Assembly (NCBI GenBank): GCA_947451235.1
Contig: CANFZA010000001.1
Location: 72,991-134,548 of the forward strand
Length of the DNA: 61,558 nucleotides
From: Methylophilaceae bacterium
GTDB lineage: Bacteria > Pseudomonadota > Gammaproteobacteria > Burkholderiales > Methylophilaceae
Direction of reading: 5' to 3'
Shown here: in pieces, positions 1 through 10,025 of the stretch
Layout of the letters: the number at the start of each line of letters is the position of its first letter
Position numbering within the stretch: the first letter of the stretch is position 1
Notes under the pieces: generated by a model
What the model was told of the DNA's origin: nothing
The model's input: the letters and a program-made list of their open reading frames with translations, nothing else
The model's database searches: none
Translations under genes and position numbers: made by a program

Positions 1-10
1 TAAAAACATC

Positions 11-1282
11 ATGGATAATAAAAACATGGATATAAAAAACTACATGCAGCAAATGGGCATAGCCGCCCGCAAAGCCTCACGCTTAATGGCGAGTGCAGAT
101 ACCAATATTAAAAACCAAGCGCTGTTACATATTGCCGCAGCTATTTTGCGCGAAAAAACTGCGCTACTCGCGGCTAACAAATTAGATTTAGACGCTGCAC
201 GCGCTAACGGGCTTGATGAAGCAATGTTAGACCGCCTCACCATTAGCGAAAAATCAATCAACACCATGATTGAGGGTTTGACACAAATCGCCAATCTAGC
301 TGACCCAATCGGCGAAATGACGGATTTCAAATATAGACCTAGCGGCATACAAATAGGCAAAATGCGCGTGCCACTTGGTGTAATCGGCATTATTTACGAA
401 GCGCGGCCAAACGTAACGGTAGATGCTGCTGGCCTATGCATAAAATCTGGTAATGCAGCGATTTTACGTGGCGGTAGCGAGGCGATTCATTGCAATCAAG
501 CGCTAGCAAAATTAGTGCATGAAGGCTTGGCTGCGGTTGGTTTGCCAGCCACAGCAGTACAAGTGGTAGAAACCACAGACCGCGCGGCCGTTGGTGAGTT
601 GATCACCATGAAACAATATGTAGACGTAATTGTGCCACGTGGCGGCAAGGGTTTAATTGAGCGCATTTCCAACGACGCGCGCATTCCTGTGATTAAACAT
701 TTAGATGGCAATTGCCATGTTTATGTAGATGATGATGCCGATTTCGATAAAGCTTTGCGCATAGTAGAAAACAGTAAAACACAGCGTTTAGGCACTTGTA
801 ATACCACTGAATCTTTATTGATTGCGCGTTCTGTTGCTGACAAAATGCTACCAAAAATTGCAGCAATGCTCACCGCGCACGGTATTGAAATACGCGGTTG
901 TGCCGAAACTTGTGCGCTGGTAAAACAAGCAAAACCTGCCACTGAAGAAGATTATTACACTGAATATTTAGCCGCCATTATTTCGTGCAAAGTAGTCAGC
1001 GGTTTAGATGAAGCGATTGCGCATATCAACCAACATTCATCGCAACATACCGAAGCCATCGTCACAGAAAACTACACCAAAGCGCGTAGATTTTTACGTG
1101 AAGTGGATTCAAGCAGCGTGATGGTGAACGCCTCTACGCGCTTTGCCGATGGCTTTGAATATGGCTTGGGCGCAGAAATTGGCATCTCTACCGATAAGTT
1201 GCACGCACGTGGTCCTGTTGGTTTAGAAGGCTTAACTTCGCTCAAATATATTGTGCTTGGCGACGGTCAAGTGCGCGCTTAG
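11..1282 (+). CDS. proA: Gamma-glutamyl phosphate reductase (proline biosynthesis)
   Basis: Reduces gamma-glutamyl phosphate to glutamate-5-semialdehyde with NADPH, the second step of proline synthesis in the cytoplasm. The 423-residue length is the usual one. Family signatures are visible: the N-terminal helix with [11 protein letters not shown], the nucleotide-binding stretch [14 protein letters not shown], the VPRGGKGLI segment, and the catalytic Cys in [12 protein letters not shown]. The C-terminal [17 protein letters not shown] block is also typical. Two in-frame ATGs (11 and 26) and a third at 44 (MQQMGI) make the exact start uncertain; the third matches where homologues usually begin. 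nadD follows after 24 bases in the same direction, so the two are probably co-transcribed with genes left of the window. Confidence 0.97.
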   Translation: MDNKNMDIKNYMQQMGIAARKASRLMASADTNIKNQALLHIAAAILREKTALLAANKLDLDAARANGLDEAMLDRLTISEKSINTMIEGLTQIANLADPIGEMTDFKYRPSGIQIGKMRVPLGVIGIIYEARPNVTVDAAGLCIKSGNAAILRGGSEAIHCNQALAKLVHEGLAAVGLPATAVQVVETTDRAAVGELITMKQYVDVIVPRGGKGLIERISNDARIPVIKHLDGNCHVYVDDDADFDKALRIVENSKTQRLGTCNTTESLLIARSVADKMLPKIAAMLTAHGIEIRGCAETCALVKQAKPATEEDYYTEYLAAIISCKVVSGLDEAIAHINQHSSQHTEAIVTENYTKARRFLREVDSSSVMVNASTRFADGFEYGLGAEIGISTDKLHARGPVGLEGLTSLKYIVLGDGQVRA

Positions 1283-1306
1283 CTATTGCGCTAACTGGCA
1301 AATCAA

Positions 1307-1978
1307 ATGGCAAATATTGTGCGCCCTATTATCGGCCTCTTGGGTGGTACGTTTAATCCCATTCATTTTGGGCATTTACGCATGGCGCAAGAGCTTGCTG
1401 AGCTGCTGAATTTAGACGAAGTGCGCTTTATTCCGGCAGCTAATCCTCCGCATAAAACAGGGCATAAGAATGCGCCTAGTGTTAGCGCCGAACATCGCGC
1501 CGCCATGGTAAAGCTAGGCATTGCAAACAACCCTATTTTCAAGTTTGACGATAGCGAGTTACGCCGCACTGGCGCTTCATATATGGTGGATACGTTAAAC
1601 GTTCTACGTGATGAACTTGGCAATCAGGCGAGTTTAATATTGTTCATGGGTAGTGATGCTTTTACAGAGTTTAATACCTGGCATCGCTGGGAAGAAATCA
1701 TCAGCCTTTGTCATATTGCCCTAGTACAAAGGCCGCTGGGCGTTAAAGCTAAACCGTTAGAAAAAATATTAGACACCTTTTTGCATAATCACTACACAGA
1801 AAATGCCGATGACTTGCACGAAGCCAGCGCCGGTTATGTAACGATGCAGTCCATCACTGCGTTAGATATTTCGTCTACCGCGATACGCGATACGCTGATT
1901 GCCAAAAAATCTACACGTTACCTAATGCCAGATAATGTGATTGATTACATCAACGAAAATCAGCTTTACAGCGCGTAA
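1307..1978 (+). CDS. nadD: Nicotinate-nucleotide adenylyltransferase
   Basis: Transfers AMP to nicotinate mononucleotide to make deamido-NAD in NAD biosynthesis. The protein opens with GLLGGTFNPIHFGHLRMA, the (H/T)xGH nucleotidyltransferase signature, and ends with the ISSTAIR motif seen in the family. At 223 residues it is of normal length. The start region is a short duplication: tggcaaat occurs twice, the second copy forming the ATG GCA AAT start. In many betaproteobacteria nadD is followed by rsfS and rlmH, but here a metalloprotease follows after 115 bases with no trace of either. Confidence 0.96.
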   Translation: MANIVRPIIGLLGGTFNPIHFGHLRMAQELAELLNLDEVRFIPAANPPHKTGHKNAPSVSAEHRAAMVKLGIANNPIFKFDDSELRRTGASYMVDTLNVLRDELGNQASLILFMGSDAFTEFNTWHRWEEIISLCHIALVQRPLGVKAKPLEKILDTFLHNHYTENADDLHEASAGYVTMQSITALDISSTAIRDTLIAKKSTRYLMPDNVIDYINENQLYSA

Positions 1979-2093
1979 TTTCGGCTTGTTACCAGTCACT
2001 TTTCAATAAAGTATTCAGCATAAAAACTTACCTCAAACCTATTAAAAAATATTGTCGCTGTAATATTTTTGCGCTAACATTTAAGTCTATCAG

Positions 2094-3722
2094 TTGGAAA
2101 TAATGATGTTCAAACCACACAAATCAGTTGAAAACGAGAAAGTTAAAGCCATGCCTTCACGCAAACCTTATAAAAAATTCACGCTTATTTTACTTGCAAC
2201 CATCACTCTGCTAAGTACATCTTGCGGTGTAAACCCTGTCACCAAAAAGCGTGAATTTCAGATGGTTTCAGAGTCTGAAGAAATTGCTATAGGCAAAAAA
2301 AATTACGCGCCTGCGCGCCAATCGCAAGGTGGTGATTACACGATAGACCCAGAACTGACCGCTTATGTACAAAGTGTAGGCGATAAGCTTGCCGCCGTAT
2401 CTGACCGAAAACTCCCTTACGAATACACAGTGTTGAATGATTCAGTGCCAAACGCTTGGGCGATGCCAGGCGGCAAAATCGCGTTTAATCGCGGCCTGCT
2501 TTATGAGTTAAATAGCGAGGCCGAACTCGCGGCAGTCATGGGCCATGAGATGGTACACGCCGCAGCTAGACACGGCGCCAAAAGCATGGAGCGCGGCATG
2601 CTGATGCAAGGCGCGATGATTGCGGTGGGCATAGGCGCACAAAATACTAATTACGCCAATTTGATTGTTGGCGGTGCCAAACTTAGTAGTCAATTGGCCA
2701 CTAGTAAATATGGTCGTGATGCTGAAAGCGAAGCCGATTTATACGGCATGCAATATATGAAAAAAGCCGGCTATGACCCAACGGCCGCTGTGACGTTACA
2801 AGAGACTTTTGTACGTTTAAGTGCAGACAGAAAAAGTAACTTTATTGATGGTTTATTTGCCAGCCATCCACCTTCTCCTGAGCGCGTCGCGGATAATAAA
2901 CAGACGCTTACGCAAGTAGGCGCTGGTGGCGAATGGGGCAAAGAAATCTACGCGCAAAAAGTAGGCAAACTAAAATCTACGCAAGCGGCTTATAAAGCCT
3001 ATGACGAAGGCGTAAAAGCACTAGCGGCCAAAGATACCGTAAAAGCGACCACACTGGCTAAGCAAGCGATTGCTGGCGAACCACGCGAGGCTCGCTTTCA
3101 GGAGTTATTAGGCGATATTGCCTTATCGCAAAAGAAACCAAAAGAAGCGTTAGCGTTTTACGATAAAGCCATCAAAATGCAGCCAGATTATTTTAAACCA
3201 CATATACAAAGTGGCATTGCGCTGTTTAATATGGGTAAAAAAGCCGAGGCTGAACCTTATCTTAAACGCGCTAATGAATTATTGCCTACCGCGCCTAGCC
3301 ACGCTTTGCTAGGCCAACTTGCTGAAGAACGCGGCGAAACAGATGTTGCATTGCAACATTACCAAATGGCGGCAGATTCTAATTCTGAAATTGGTAAAGA
3401 TGCATTAAATCGTGCGGTGCATATCGACTTACCACGTAATCCGGCTAAGTATATTCAAGCGGTAGCGCAAGCTGATAATGCGGGTAATTTATATGCGGTA
3501 GTGCAAAATAATACCGCTAGCAATATCGGTCGCGTGCAAGTGCGTGTGGTGAAATACGAGGCAAAAACAGGACGTATCGTCGCGCAAAGTGACTCTATGC
3601 AAATTACTGGTGGCATCGCGCCGGGCAAGCGTAATCAAATAGCCGTTGGCACAAAGGTAAGTAGCGTACAGGAAGTTCAGCTATATAAAGTGGTGGTTGA
3701 AGCTGCGGAAATTGCGCGATAG
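2094..3722 (+). CDS. M48-family metalloprotease lipoprotein with TPR domain (BepA/YfgC-like)
   Basis: A probable periplasmic, membrane-anchored zinc protease of the BepA/LoiP type used in outer-membrane protein quality control. Evidence: a hydrophobic signal ending LLSTSCG (lipobox, Cys near residue 44), the HExxH motif GHEMVH near residue 150, the downstream ESEADLYGMQYM helix that gives the third zinc ligand, and TPR repeats from about residue 290 to 420. The C-terminal 100 residues look like a beta-rich domain. The first ATG gives a long N-tail; an ATG at 2151 (MPSRKPYKKF) leaves a normal lipoprotein signal and is a likelier start. Monocistronic: a REP-like hairpin pair follows. Confidence 0.9.
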   Translation: MEIMMFKPHKSVENEKVKAMPSRKPYKKFTLILLATITLLSTSCGVNPVTKKREFQMVSESEEIAIGKKNYAPARQSQGGDYTIDPELTAYVQSVGDKLAAVSDRKLPYEYTVLNDSVPNAWAMPGGKIAFNRGLLYELNSEAELAAVMGHEMVHAAARHGAKSMERGMLMQGAMIAVGIGAQNTNYANLIVGGAKLSSQLATSKYGRDAESEADLYGMQYMKKAGYDPTAAVTLQETFVRLSADRKSNFIDGLFASHPPSPERVADNKQTLTQVGAGGEWGKEIYAQKVGKLKSTQAAYKAYDEGVKALAAKDTVKATTLAKQAIAGEPREARFQELLGDIALSQKKPKEALAFYDKAIKMQPDYFKPHIQSGIALFNMGKKAEAEPYLKRANELLPTAPSHALLGQLAEERGETDVALQHYQMAADSNSEIGKDALNRAVHIDLPRNPAKYIQAVAQADNAGNLYAVVQNNTASNIGRVQVRVVKYEAKTGRIVAQSDSMQITGGIAPGKRNQIAVGTKVSSVQEVQLYKVVVEAAEIAR

Positions 3723-3752
3723 GTTTTTTGAAATTTAGATGATGGTGGAGAT

Positions 3753-3827
3753 GGTGTGCAAGGTAAGACGTTTTGCACACCCTACAAAATTCACGGGTAG
3801 GGTGGGAAAATGATTTTTTTGCCCACC
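3753..3827. repeat. Inverted pair of REP-like hairpins (REPIN-like)
   Basis: Two hairpins with the same head in opposite orientation. The first, on the minus strand, reads GTAGG then GTGTGCAA...TTGCACACC (9-bp perfect arms at 3753-3761 and 3773-3781). The second, on the plus strand, reads GTAG then GGTGGG...CCCACC (3797-3827). The two GTAG heads face each other across 11 bases. This is the GTAG-headed REP/REPIN layout known from RAYT-associated repeats. It fills the convergent gap between the protease and bioD and could also end transcription from both sides. Confidence 0.7.
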
Positions 3828-3860
3828 GTTACAATCTACGTTTAAATTAAATCTGTTGGT

Positions 3861-4520
3861 CTAATTAAATAAACCTTCATCAAATCTAACATTTTCCTGC
3901 CAGCGCACCACACTCAAACACGGTGCAACAATCCGCATTTTTAAACTATCCAAATTTTCTTCAAACATTTCAAAATTCGGGTCTATCTGATTCGCCACCC
4001 AACCTGCCAGCATTAGGCCTCGCGCTTGTAAGGCTTCAACGGTGAGTAGCGCATGGTTGATGCAACCCAAGCGCATGCCTACCACTAAAATAATCGGCAG
4101 ATTAAGTTGTACGGCCAAATCCGCCAAGGTTTGTGTGTCATTGAGCGGCACAAAGAACCCGCCTGCGCCTTCTACAATCACCACTTCAGATAAAGTTTTA
4201 AGCTGCGCATAAGCTTGTTTAATTGTATGAAAATCAATCGCTATGCCAGCCTGAGTAGCCGCTATATGCGGTGCGATTGCCGGCGCAAATCGGTATGGAT
4301 TGATTAAATCTAATGGCGCACCAACATTGCTGGCGTTGATTAAAGCCTGCGCATCTTCGTTGATAAGTTCGCCTTGCGGATTAAGCTCACAACCTGAAGC
4401 GACTGGTTTCATGCCTGCAGTTTTGAACCCTAGGCTGACAAAATGCCGCACCAAGGCACTGGCAATATAGGTTTTACCTACATTGGTATCGGTGCCGATA
4501 ATAAAATAAGATTGCATCAT
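3861..4520 (-). CDS. bioD: Dethiobiotin synthetase
   Basis: ATP-dependent ring closure of 7,8-diaminopelargonate with CO2 to dethiobiotin. The N-terminal P-loop variant GTDTNVGKTYIASAL, the KPVASG motif and the VEGAGGFFVPL motif are diagnostic. At 219 residues it is of family length. It is the last gene of the leftward operon bioB-bioF-bioH-bioC-bioD and starts 25 bases after bioC. bioA is not in the window, so the preceding transamination must be encoded elsewhere. Confidence 0.96.
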   Translation of the reverse strand: MMQSYFIIGTDTNVGKTYIASALVRHFVSLGFKTAGMKPVASGCELNPQGELINEDAQALINASNVGAPLDLINPYRFAPAIAPHIAATQAGIAIDFHTIKQAYAQLKTLSEVVIVEGAGGFFVPLNDTQTLADLAVQLNLPIILVVGMRLGCINHALLTVEALQARGLMLAGWVANQIDPNFEMFEENLDSLKMRIVAPCLSVVRWQENVRFDEGLFN

Positions 4521-4545
4521 TGGGTGTGTGTTATTTATTTCAAAG

Positions 4546-5499
4546 CTACAGCCTTCTAGGCTTAAACGTCACTGGTGATACGCCATCATCAAACTTCGGC
4601 TTATCTTTGCCGCGCCAAGCATGGCCGTAAACCACTTCAAAGGTCGCAGGCAGCTTACCACCCTCTGCTTTAGATCCGGTACGAAATTTCTCATACTCCG
4701 CTTCTAAATTCTGCAAAAATCCGCGCCCGAGCAAACCGCGCGCACGGCCATCGGTGGCGTTATGGGCGCCTATGCTTTTCAGGTCACGCATCACACTTTT
4801 CACATCATCGTAGGTCAGGGTAAAGCGCTCTACATCTAACACTGGCGCGCTGAAACCTGCACGTACTAAGGCATCGCCAATGTCATGCATATCAATAAAC
4901 CGGCTGACACTAGTAAAGTTTCCACCAGTAAAGCTGTCACCAGTAAGGCCGTCGGCTGTATTTTTGCCTTTGGTGGCGATGCGTAATTCTTTTAAAGTAT
5001 CTGGCCCAAAAGTGCTGAACATCAGCAAGCCTTCTGGCTGCAATACCCGATGAAATTCTTGCAATGCTAAATCTAGATCATTACACCACTGAATCGCCAA
5101 GTTAGACCATACCAAGCCAGCGCTTGCGCTCGCCATAGGCAAGGCTTCAATATCAGCACAAATTAAACTTTGTTTTGTGCCACTTAATACATTTTTTATT
5201 TGCCCCAACACGCCAACATCGGCGCATGTTTTTCGAGTTTTTTGTAGCATAGGCAAGGCAAAATCTAGCGACACGACTTGCGATTTAGCAAAGCGTTTTT
5301 GCAAAGCATGGCTAGCCGCACCCGTGCCACAGCCTGCGTCTAATATCACAGCTGGATTTAGTTTGACTAAATCAAGGCGATTTAGCATTTCTTCTCTTAC
5401 TTGTTTTTGCAGTATGGCGGCAGCATCGTAAGTGTTCGCCGCGCGGCCAAATGAGGCGCGCGCACGCTTTTTATCGATGTGATAAATATCGTCTATCAT
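4546..5499 (-). CDS. bioC: Malonyl-ACP O-methyltransferase
   Basis: SAM-dependent methylation of malonyl-ACP, which disguises it so the fatty-acid machinery can build the pimeloyl chain. The SAM-binding motif VILDAGCGTGAASHAL lies near residue 48, with the post-motif SLDFALPML and the NLAIQWCND segment typical of BioC. At 317 residues it is longer than the roughly 250-residue enterobacterial form. One insert comes from three in-frame 15-bp tandem units (plus-strand 4909-4953) encoding DGLTG-DSFTG-GNFTS-like pentapeptides. It sits between bioH and bioD in the operon. Confidence 0.93.
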   Translation of the reverse strand: MIDDIYHIDKKRARASFGRAANTYDAAAILQKQVREEMLNRLDLVKLNPAVILDAGCGTGAASHALQKRFAKSQVVSLDFALPMLQKTRKTCADVGVLGQIKNVLSGTKQSLICADIEALPMASASAGLVWSNLAIQWCNDLDLALQEFHRVLQPEGLLMFSTFGPDTLKELRIATKGKNTADGLTGDSFTGGNFTSVSRFIDMHDIGDALVRAGFSAPVLDVERFTLTYDDVKSVMRDLKSIGAHNATDGRARGLLGRGFLQNLEAEYEKFRTGSKAEGGKLPATFEVVYGHAWRGKDKPKFDDGVSPVTFKPRRL

Positions 5500-5518
5500 T
5501 TTAAAATAAGCTCTTGAT

Positions 5519-6325
5519 TTAAGACGCGGCTGGTTCTAAAAACTGAACCAGTGCATCAATGAAATGTTCTTGATGCGATAAAAAGGGCGCGTGTGAAGCA
5601 CCAGCCATCACCCGTAAAAATCCTATAGGCAAGTTTTGCATCATCCAATGTGCGGCTTGTACTGGCGCTAAAGTATCGCGATCGCCATGAATTAACAGCG
5701 TTGGCTTTCTTAAAGCGGCAACTTCCGCACGCAAGTCAGTTTCCAGCAAAATATGTAGCGCTTTTTGCAAAGTTTGCGTGCTGGGTGCTGGGCGCTCTTC
5801 AAATTTCTTACGCAACATTCTCACGGTAATTCTTGCGCGTATGTCGCCCATGCATTGCAATGTTAAAAATTGCGTCATGGTTTTTTGGTAATCTGCATCC
5901 ACTTTAGTGGCAAATTGGTTAAATACTTCTGGCGCAATTCCGGCCTGCCAAGCTGGCTGGCTTTTACTCGCCTCTTTGTTTACAAAACATGGCGTGCTAC
6001 CCACCAACACCAATCTACGCACTGCATCAGGATGATCTAAAGCGATACGCATCGCCACTTGTCCGCCCCAAGACCAGCCCAATATATCAGCATTGGCTGG
6101 CAACATTTCGGCGACTTTTTCAGCAATCGCGTGCAGATTATAGGGTTCAATCGGGCGGCTTAAACCCATGCCGGGAATGTCGACAATATGTAGCGTGAAT
6201 TGCTTACTTAAACTACGCACCAGCGGTTGCCATACTGCGCCATTCATTGCCCAACCATGTAGCAATACTAGGTTTGGGCCTTTGCCGGTGGATTCAATAT
6301 GGATATTGGCTGGCGTAATATTCAT
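5519..6325 (-). CDS. bioH: Pimeloyl-ACP methyl ester esterase
   Basis: Alpha/beta-hydrolase that removes the BioC methyl group once the pimeloyl chain is complete. The oxyanion-hole region VLLHGWAMNG, nucleophile elbow GWSWGG (Ser near 84), acid GDRDTLAP and base ASHAPF form the expected triad. At 268 residues it is family length. Its start overlaps the bioF stop by 4 bases, which indicates translational coupling. Its place in a bio operon next to bioC makes the specific BioH assignment much safer than fold alone. Confidence 0.93.
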   Translation of the reverse strand: MNITPANIHIESTGKGPNLVLLHGWAMNGAVWQPLVRSLSKQFTLHIVDIPGMGLSRPIEPYNLHAIAEKVAEMLPANADILGWSWGGQVAMRIALDHPDAVRRLVLVGSTPCFVNKEASKSQPAWQAGIAPEVFNQFATKVDADYQKTMTQFLTLQCMGDIRARITVRMLRKKFEERPAPSTQTLQKALHILLETDLRAEVAALRKPTLLIHGDRDTLAPVQAAHWMMQNLPIGFLRVMAGASHAPFLSHQEHFIDALVQFLEPAAS

Positions 6326-7479
6326 AATTCGGACTCAGCTCGGTGTATGGCATCAATAAGCGCTTTCACATCCTCTAAAGTATGCGCGGCTGAAAGTGAA
6401 ATACGCAGCCTTGCGGTATTCACTGGCACCGTTGGCGGTCGAATAGCTGGCACCAAAATACCTAAAGTTTGTAGATATTCACTTAAAGCTAAGGCTTCTA
6501 AATTACCACCAACGACTAAAGGCTGAACGCTAGTTTCAGAAGGCAGCAACTGCCATTTTTTACAGTGCAGATTATCTTTTAAGTAAGCAATCAACATGCG
6601 TAAATGGGCGCGTAAATCATCGCCCTGCTCAATCAAACTCACTGATTCAGACAGCGTGGCAGATAAGGCTGGCGGTGCTGGCGTTGAATACACATAACTT
6701 TTAGCCGTTTGAATTAAATAGTCGATAACGACTTGCTCACCCGCCACAAATGCACCCGCAACGCCGGCCGCTTTGCCTAAAGTAGCCATCATAATAATGC
6801 GTGGCGATTTTAAGTGGCAATGATTCAGCGAACCTTCGCCATGCTCGCCTAGCACACCAAAACCATGGGCATCATCCACGTATAAATAGGCGTCGTATTT
6901 TTCGCACAGTGTCAGATATTCTGCCAAAGGTGCAATATCGCCATCCATGCTAAACACTGCATCAACTGCAATCATTTTGTGTTTGGCATCGCTGGCTTTA
7001 AGCAGAGTTTCAAGCGCGGCAACATCGTTATGTGGGAAGCGGTGGAATTCTGCTAATGAAAAATAAGCGCCATCGTTTAAGCAGGCATGATTAAGCTTAT
7101 CGGCAAAAATGGCATCGTTGCGCCCCATTAGCGCACCAAGTACGCCAATATTAGCCATGTAACCAGTAGAAAATAATAGCGCGGCAGGCAACTTTACAAA
7201 CTTTGCCAGCTGTTTTTCTAAATTATCGTGATGACGATGGTGGCCGGTAATTAAATTAGATGCGCCACTGCCCACACCAGAATCACCTGCGGCTTGCTGC
7301 ATGGCGGCGATTAATGCAGGATGATTGGCGAGGCCTAAATAATCGTTACTGCAAAACGATAGAAAATGTTGATTATTAGCCACAATATGCTCGGCTTGCG
7401 GCGAATCCAATAACCGGCGCTGACGCAATAATCCATCGGCTTTACGTTTTTCTAGTTCTAGTTTTAGGCTATTTAGCAT
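6322..7479 (-). CDS. bioF: 8-amino-7-oxononanoate synthase
   Basis: PLP-dependent condensation of pimeloyl-ACP with alanine, the first step of biotin ring assembly. It shows the FCSNDYLGLANHP start of the alpha-oxoamine synthase fold, GSGASNLITGHH, the cofactor-binding DDAHGFGVLGEHGEG, and the Schiff-base lysine in TLGKAAGVAG. 385 residues is the normal length. It lies 71 bases downstream of bioB and overlaps bioH. Confidence 0.96.
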   Translation of the reverse strand: MLNSLKLELEKRKADGLLRQRRLLDSPQAEHIVANNQHFLSFCSNDYLGLANHPALIAAMQQAAGDSGVGSGASNLITGHHRHHDNLEKQLAKFVKLPAALLFSTGYMANIGVLGALMGRNDAIFADKLNHACLNDGAYFSLAEFHRFPHNDVAALETLLKASDAKHKMIAVDAVFSMDGDIAPLAEYLTLCEKYDAYLYVDDAHGFGVLGEHGEGSLNHCHLKSPRIIMMATLGKAAGVAGAFVAGEQVVIDYLIQTAKSYVYSTPAPPALSATLSESVSLIEQGDDLRAHLRMLIAYLKDNLHCKKWQLLPSETSVQPLVVGGNLEALALSEYLQTLGILVPAIRPPTVPVNTARLRISLSAAHTLEDVKALIDAIHRAESEL

Positions 7480-7550
7480 CTATCATTCAATTTAAATAAA
7501 ATGGGTATTGCTACGAAAGCCGGAATTTAGCGGCTTACTTTGTTGAAATT

Positions 7551-8591
7551 TTAAACTTTATTAATGCCCAATCTAGCAAATAGATTTTTGTCAGTTGAGG
7601 CTTCAGGATTAGCTGTAGTCAGTAATTTTTCACCATAAAAAATACTATTCGCACCCGCTAAAAAGCACATCGCTTGTATGCCTTCGCTCATGCTTTGGCG
7701 ACCGGCAGATAAGCGCACATAACTATTCGGCATGGTAATTCTAGCTGCCGCAATAGTACGCACAAACTCAAACGGATCTAATGCTTCAGTACCATGCAAA
7801 GGCGTACCTTCCACTTGCGTAAGCAAATTAATCGGCACGCTTTCTGGTGGGCGCTCCATGTTCGCAAGCTGCGCCAACAAGCCAGCGCGCTGATTACGCG
7901 ATTCACCCATGCCAATAATGCCGCCACTACACACGTTAATATCAACGCTACGCACGCGGTCCAAGGTATCAAGGCGATCTTGATAAGTACGCGTGGTGAT
8001 GACTTCGCCGTAAAATTCTGGCGCAGTATCTAAATTGTGATTGTAATAATCTAGGCCAGCTTCTTTTAATTGCTCAGCTTGGCCTTCTTTTAACATACCC
8101 AAGGTTGCACAGGTTTCTAAACCCATCGCTTTAACTTCAGCAATCATTTTTAGCACAGGTTCTAAATCGCGCTGTTTTGGGCCACGCCAAGCAGCACCCA
8201 TACAGAAGCGGCTTGCGCCATTGTCTTTAGCTTCTTGTGCGGCGGCAATCACCTCATCAAGCTTCATCAAAGGCTCGCTTTCAACCTCCGTATGATAGCG
8301 CGCAGCTTGCGGGCAATAACCACAATCTTCAGAACAACCGCCAGTTTTAATCGACAACAGCGTACTTACTTGCACGGTGTTAGGGTTAAAATTGGCTCTA
8401 TGCACAGTTTGCGCCTGATACATTAAATCGCTGAAAGGCAGTTCAAATAATGCGACAATCTGTTCCACACTGAAGCGGTTTACCGTGTTAGTTTCAGCAT
8501 GTGAATGTGTTGAAATAGCATTAAGATTAGGGTTAAGGCCGGCTTTAAGATTATCGGTATTAATAATGGATTGTGTGGTGGTTTCAAGCAT
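7551..8591 (-). CDS. bioB: Biotin synthase (radical SAM)
   Basis: Inserts sulfur into dethiobiotin using a radical-SAM [4Fe-4S] cluster and an auxiliary cluster. The CSEDCGYC motif (CxxxCxxC) follows [10 protein letters not shown], and the substrate-binding YNHNLDT and LTQVEGTPL segments are present. The N-terminus carries about 40 extra residues before the core ([10 protein letters not shown]), of low complexity and probably disordered. It is the first gene of the bio operon. The upstream gap of 116 bases holds a candidate minus-strand promoter (TTGCGA, 18 bases, TATAAT around 8670-8700). No convincing BirA or BioR operator was recognised. Confidence 0.96.
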   Translation of the reverse strand: MLETTTQSIINTDNLKAGLNPNLNAISTHSHAETNTVNRFSVEQIVALFELPFSDLMYQAQTVHRANFNPNTVQVSTLLSIKTGGCSEDCGYCPQAARYHTEVESEPLMKLDEVIAAAQEAKDNGASRFCMGAAWRGPKQRDLEPVLKMIAEVKAMGLETCATLGMLKEGQAEQLKEAGLDYYNHNLDTAPEFYGEVITTRTYQDRLDTLDRVRSVDINVCSGGIIGMGESRNQRAGLLAQLANMERPPESVPINLLTQVEGTPLHGTEALDPFEFVRTIAAARITMPNSYVRLSAGRQSMSEGIQAMCFLAGANSIFYGEKLLTTANPEASTDKNLFARLGINKV

Positions 8592-8707
8592 GTGCAGTTC
8601 CTTTTGAGTCGCTATATTAGCTTGCGCGCTTATTTAAATTTTTTTGCGCAAATATTCACTTTATTTAGATTTGGATTATACCTTGTCAATGAAACATATC
8701 GCAAATT

Positions 8708-9454
8708 TTGAACATTAGCTTAAAATTTAAGCAGGTTTTAAATGCTAGCCTCTTAAAGCCGCTCTTAGCATCGTTTTTTAAGCCCTATTGCCTACTTTGT
8801 GTGGCATATGAAGGCGGCGAACTTGGGCTTTGTAAGGCTTGTTTAAGTGATTTACCTTGGCATAGCGCGCCACAATGTCCGCAATGCGGGCTACTTTCTA
8901 ACGGCTTAATCTGTGGCAGCTGCTTAAATTTGCCGCCACATTTTGATGCGACTTATAGTTTATTTAGCTATGATTTTCCGCTAGATAGCTTGATGCAACA
9001 TTATAAATATAGAAATATGCTGCCCTTAGCCAGCGCGTTTGCAAGCTTATTTCACAGCTATAAACTTAACGGTCACGCAGGCATTGCTAACATTGATTTA
9101 ATCATACCCATGCCTATGCACCGCGACAGGCTAAAAGTACGCGGCTTTAATCAAGCCTTAGAATTAGCCCGCTTGATTAGCAAAAGCACAAACATTAACC
9201 TAGATTACAGCACCTGCCAGCGCGTAAAATTTACCCCACCGCAAGCCAGTTTGCCGCTAAAAGAACGGATAAAAAATATACGCGGCGCATTTAGTTGCCA
9301 GCAAAACCTGCATGGCAAAAATATCGCCATTATTGACGACGTAATGACTAGCGGTGCCAGCCTGAATGAATTGGCAAAAACATTGAAAGAAGCTGGCGCG
9401 GCACATGTAGAATGCTGGGTTATTGCCAGAACGCTAGCAAAATCTAACTACTGA
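8708..9454 (+). CDS. comF: ComF-family phosphoribosyltransferase-like protein
   Basis: Relative of the competence protein ComF/GntX. An N-terminal four-cysteine zinc-finger region (CLLC...CKAC, CPQCG...CGSC) is followed by a type I phosphoribosyltransferase fold with the PRPP loop [14 protein letters not shown] near residue 210. It is thought to assist DNA uptake or phosphoribosyl metabolism; the activity is unproven for most members. The only workable start in frame is a TTG at 8708. A duplicated 12-mer (AAAATCTAACTA at 9439 and 9457, period 18) spans its stop codon and the leader of trmL. Confidence 0.88.
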   Translation: MNISLKFKQVLNASLLKPLLASFFKPYCLLCVAYEGGELGLCKACLSDLPWHSAPQCPQCGLLSNGLICGSCLNLPPHFDATYSLFSYDFPLDSLMQHYKYRNMLPLASAFASLFHSYKLNGHAGIANIDLIIPMPMHRDRLKVRGFNQALELARLISKSTNINLDYSTCQRVKFTPPQASLPLKERIKNIRGAFSCQQNLHGKNIAIIDDVMTSGASLNELAKTLKEAGAAHVECWVIARTLAKSNY

Positions 9455-9473
9455 AGAAAATCTAACTAACACT

Positions 9474-9938
9474 ATGTTTACTATCGTATTATTTGAACCT
9501 GAGATACCGCCAAATACCGGCAATATTATCAGACTTTGTGCCAACACCGGGGCAGATTTGCACTTGGTAAAGCCGCTAGGTTTTAATCTAGAAGATAAAC
9601 AGCTTAAACGCGCCGGGCTGGATTATCACGAATATGCCAGCTTAAAAGTGCATGAAAATTGGGCAGATTGCAAAGCAGCGCTGGCTGGAAAACGCATGTT
9701 TGCCATCACCACCAAAGGCAGCGCGCGGCATAGTGATATTCAATTTAAAGCAGGGGATGTGTTTGTATTTGGCCCAGAAACGCGCGGCCTTCCAGAAGAA
9801 ATACGCGCGGAATTTTCGCCTGAGCATAGAGTGCGCTTGCCTATGCTGGCGAATAGCCGTAGTTTAAATTTGTCTAATTCTGCTGCGGTTTTGCTGTATG
9901 AAGCCTGGCGGCAGATTGGATTTGAGGCTGGGGTCTAA
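9474..9938 (+). CDS. trmL: tRNA (cytidine/uridine-34-2'-O)-methyltransferase
   Basis: SPOUT-family methylase that modifies the wobble base of certain leucine tRNAs with SAM. The opening [23 protein letters not shown], the [10 protein letters not shown] motif and the C-terminal [19 protein letters not shown] form the trefoil-knot SAM site. At 154 residues it is standard. It lies 19 bases after comF in the same direction and converges on gpsA. Confidence 0.94.
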   Translation: MFTIVLFEPEIPPNTGNIIRLCANTGADLHLVKPLGFNLEDKQLKRAGLDYHEYASLKVHENWADCKAALAGKRMFAITTKGSARHSDIQFKAGDVFVFGPETRGLPEEIRAEFSPEHRVRLPMLANSRSLNLSNSAAVLLYEAWRQIGFEAGV

Positions 9939-10025
9939 GTTAAGGTTTTTAGTGAATATTAGATGTTTGTGTTTAATAACCAATATATTTCACGGAAATC
10001 TAACAGCGAGATTCGCTTAAAAGAA

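Noticed and set aside
1979-2093. Possible missing rsfS/rlmH after nadD as an anomaly
   Set aside because: The 115-base gap shows no remnant; the genes may simply be elsewhere, which cannot be judged from this window.
8592-8707. BirA or BioR operator upstream of bioB
   Set aside because: No TTGTAAACC/GGTTTACAA or TTATMKATAA-type match was found; TTGACA lies only 3 bases from TATAAT, so it cannot be the -35 of that box.
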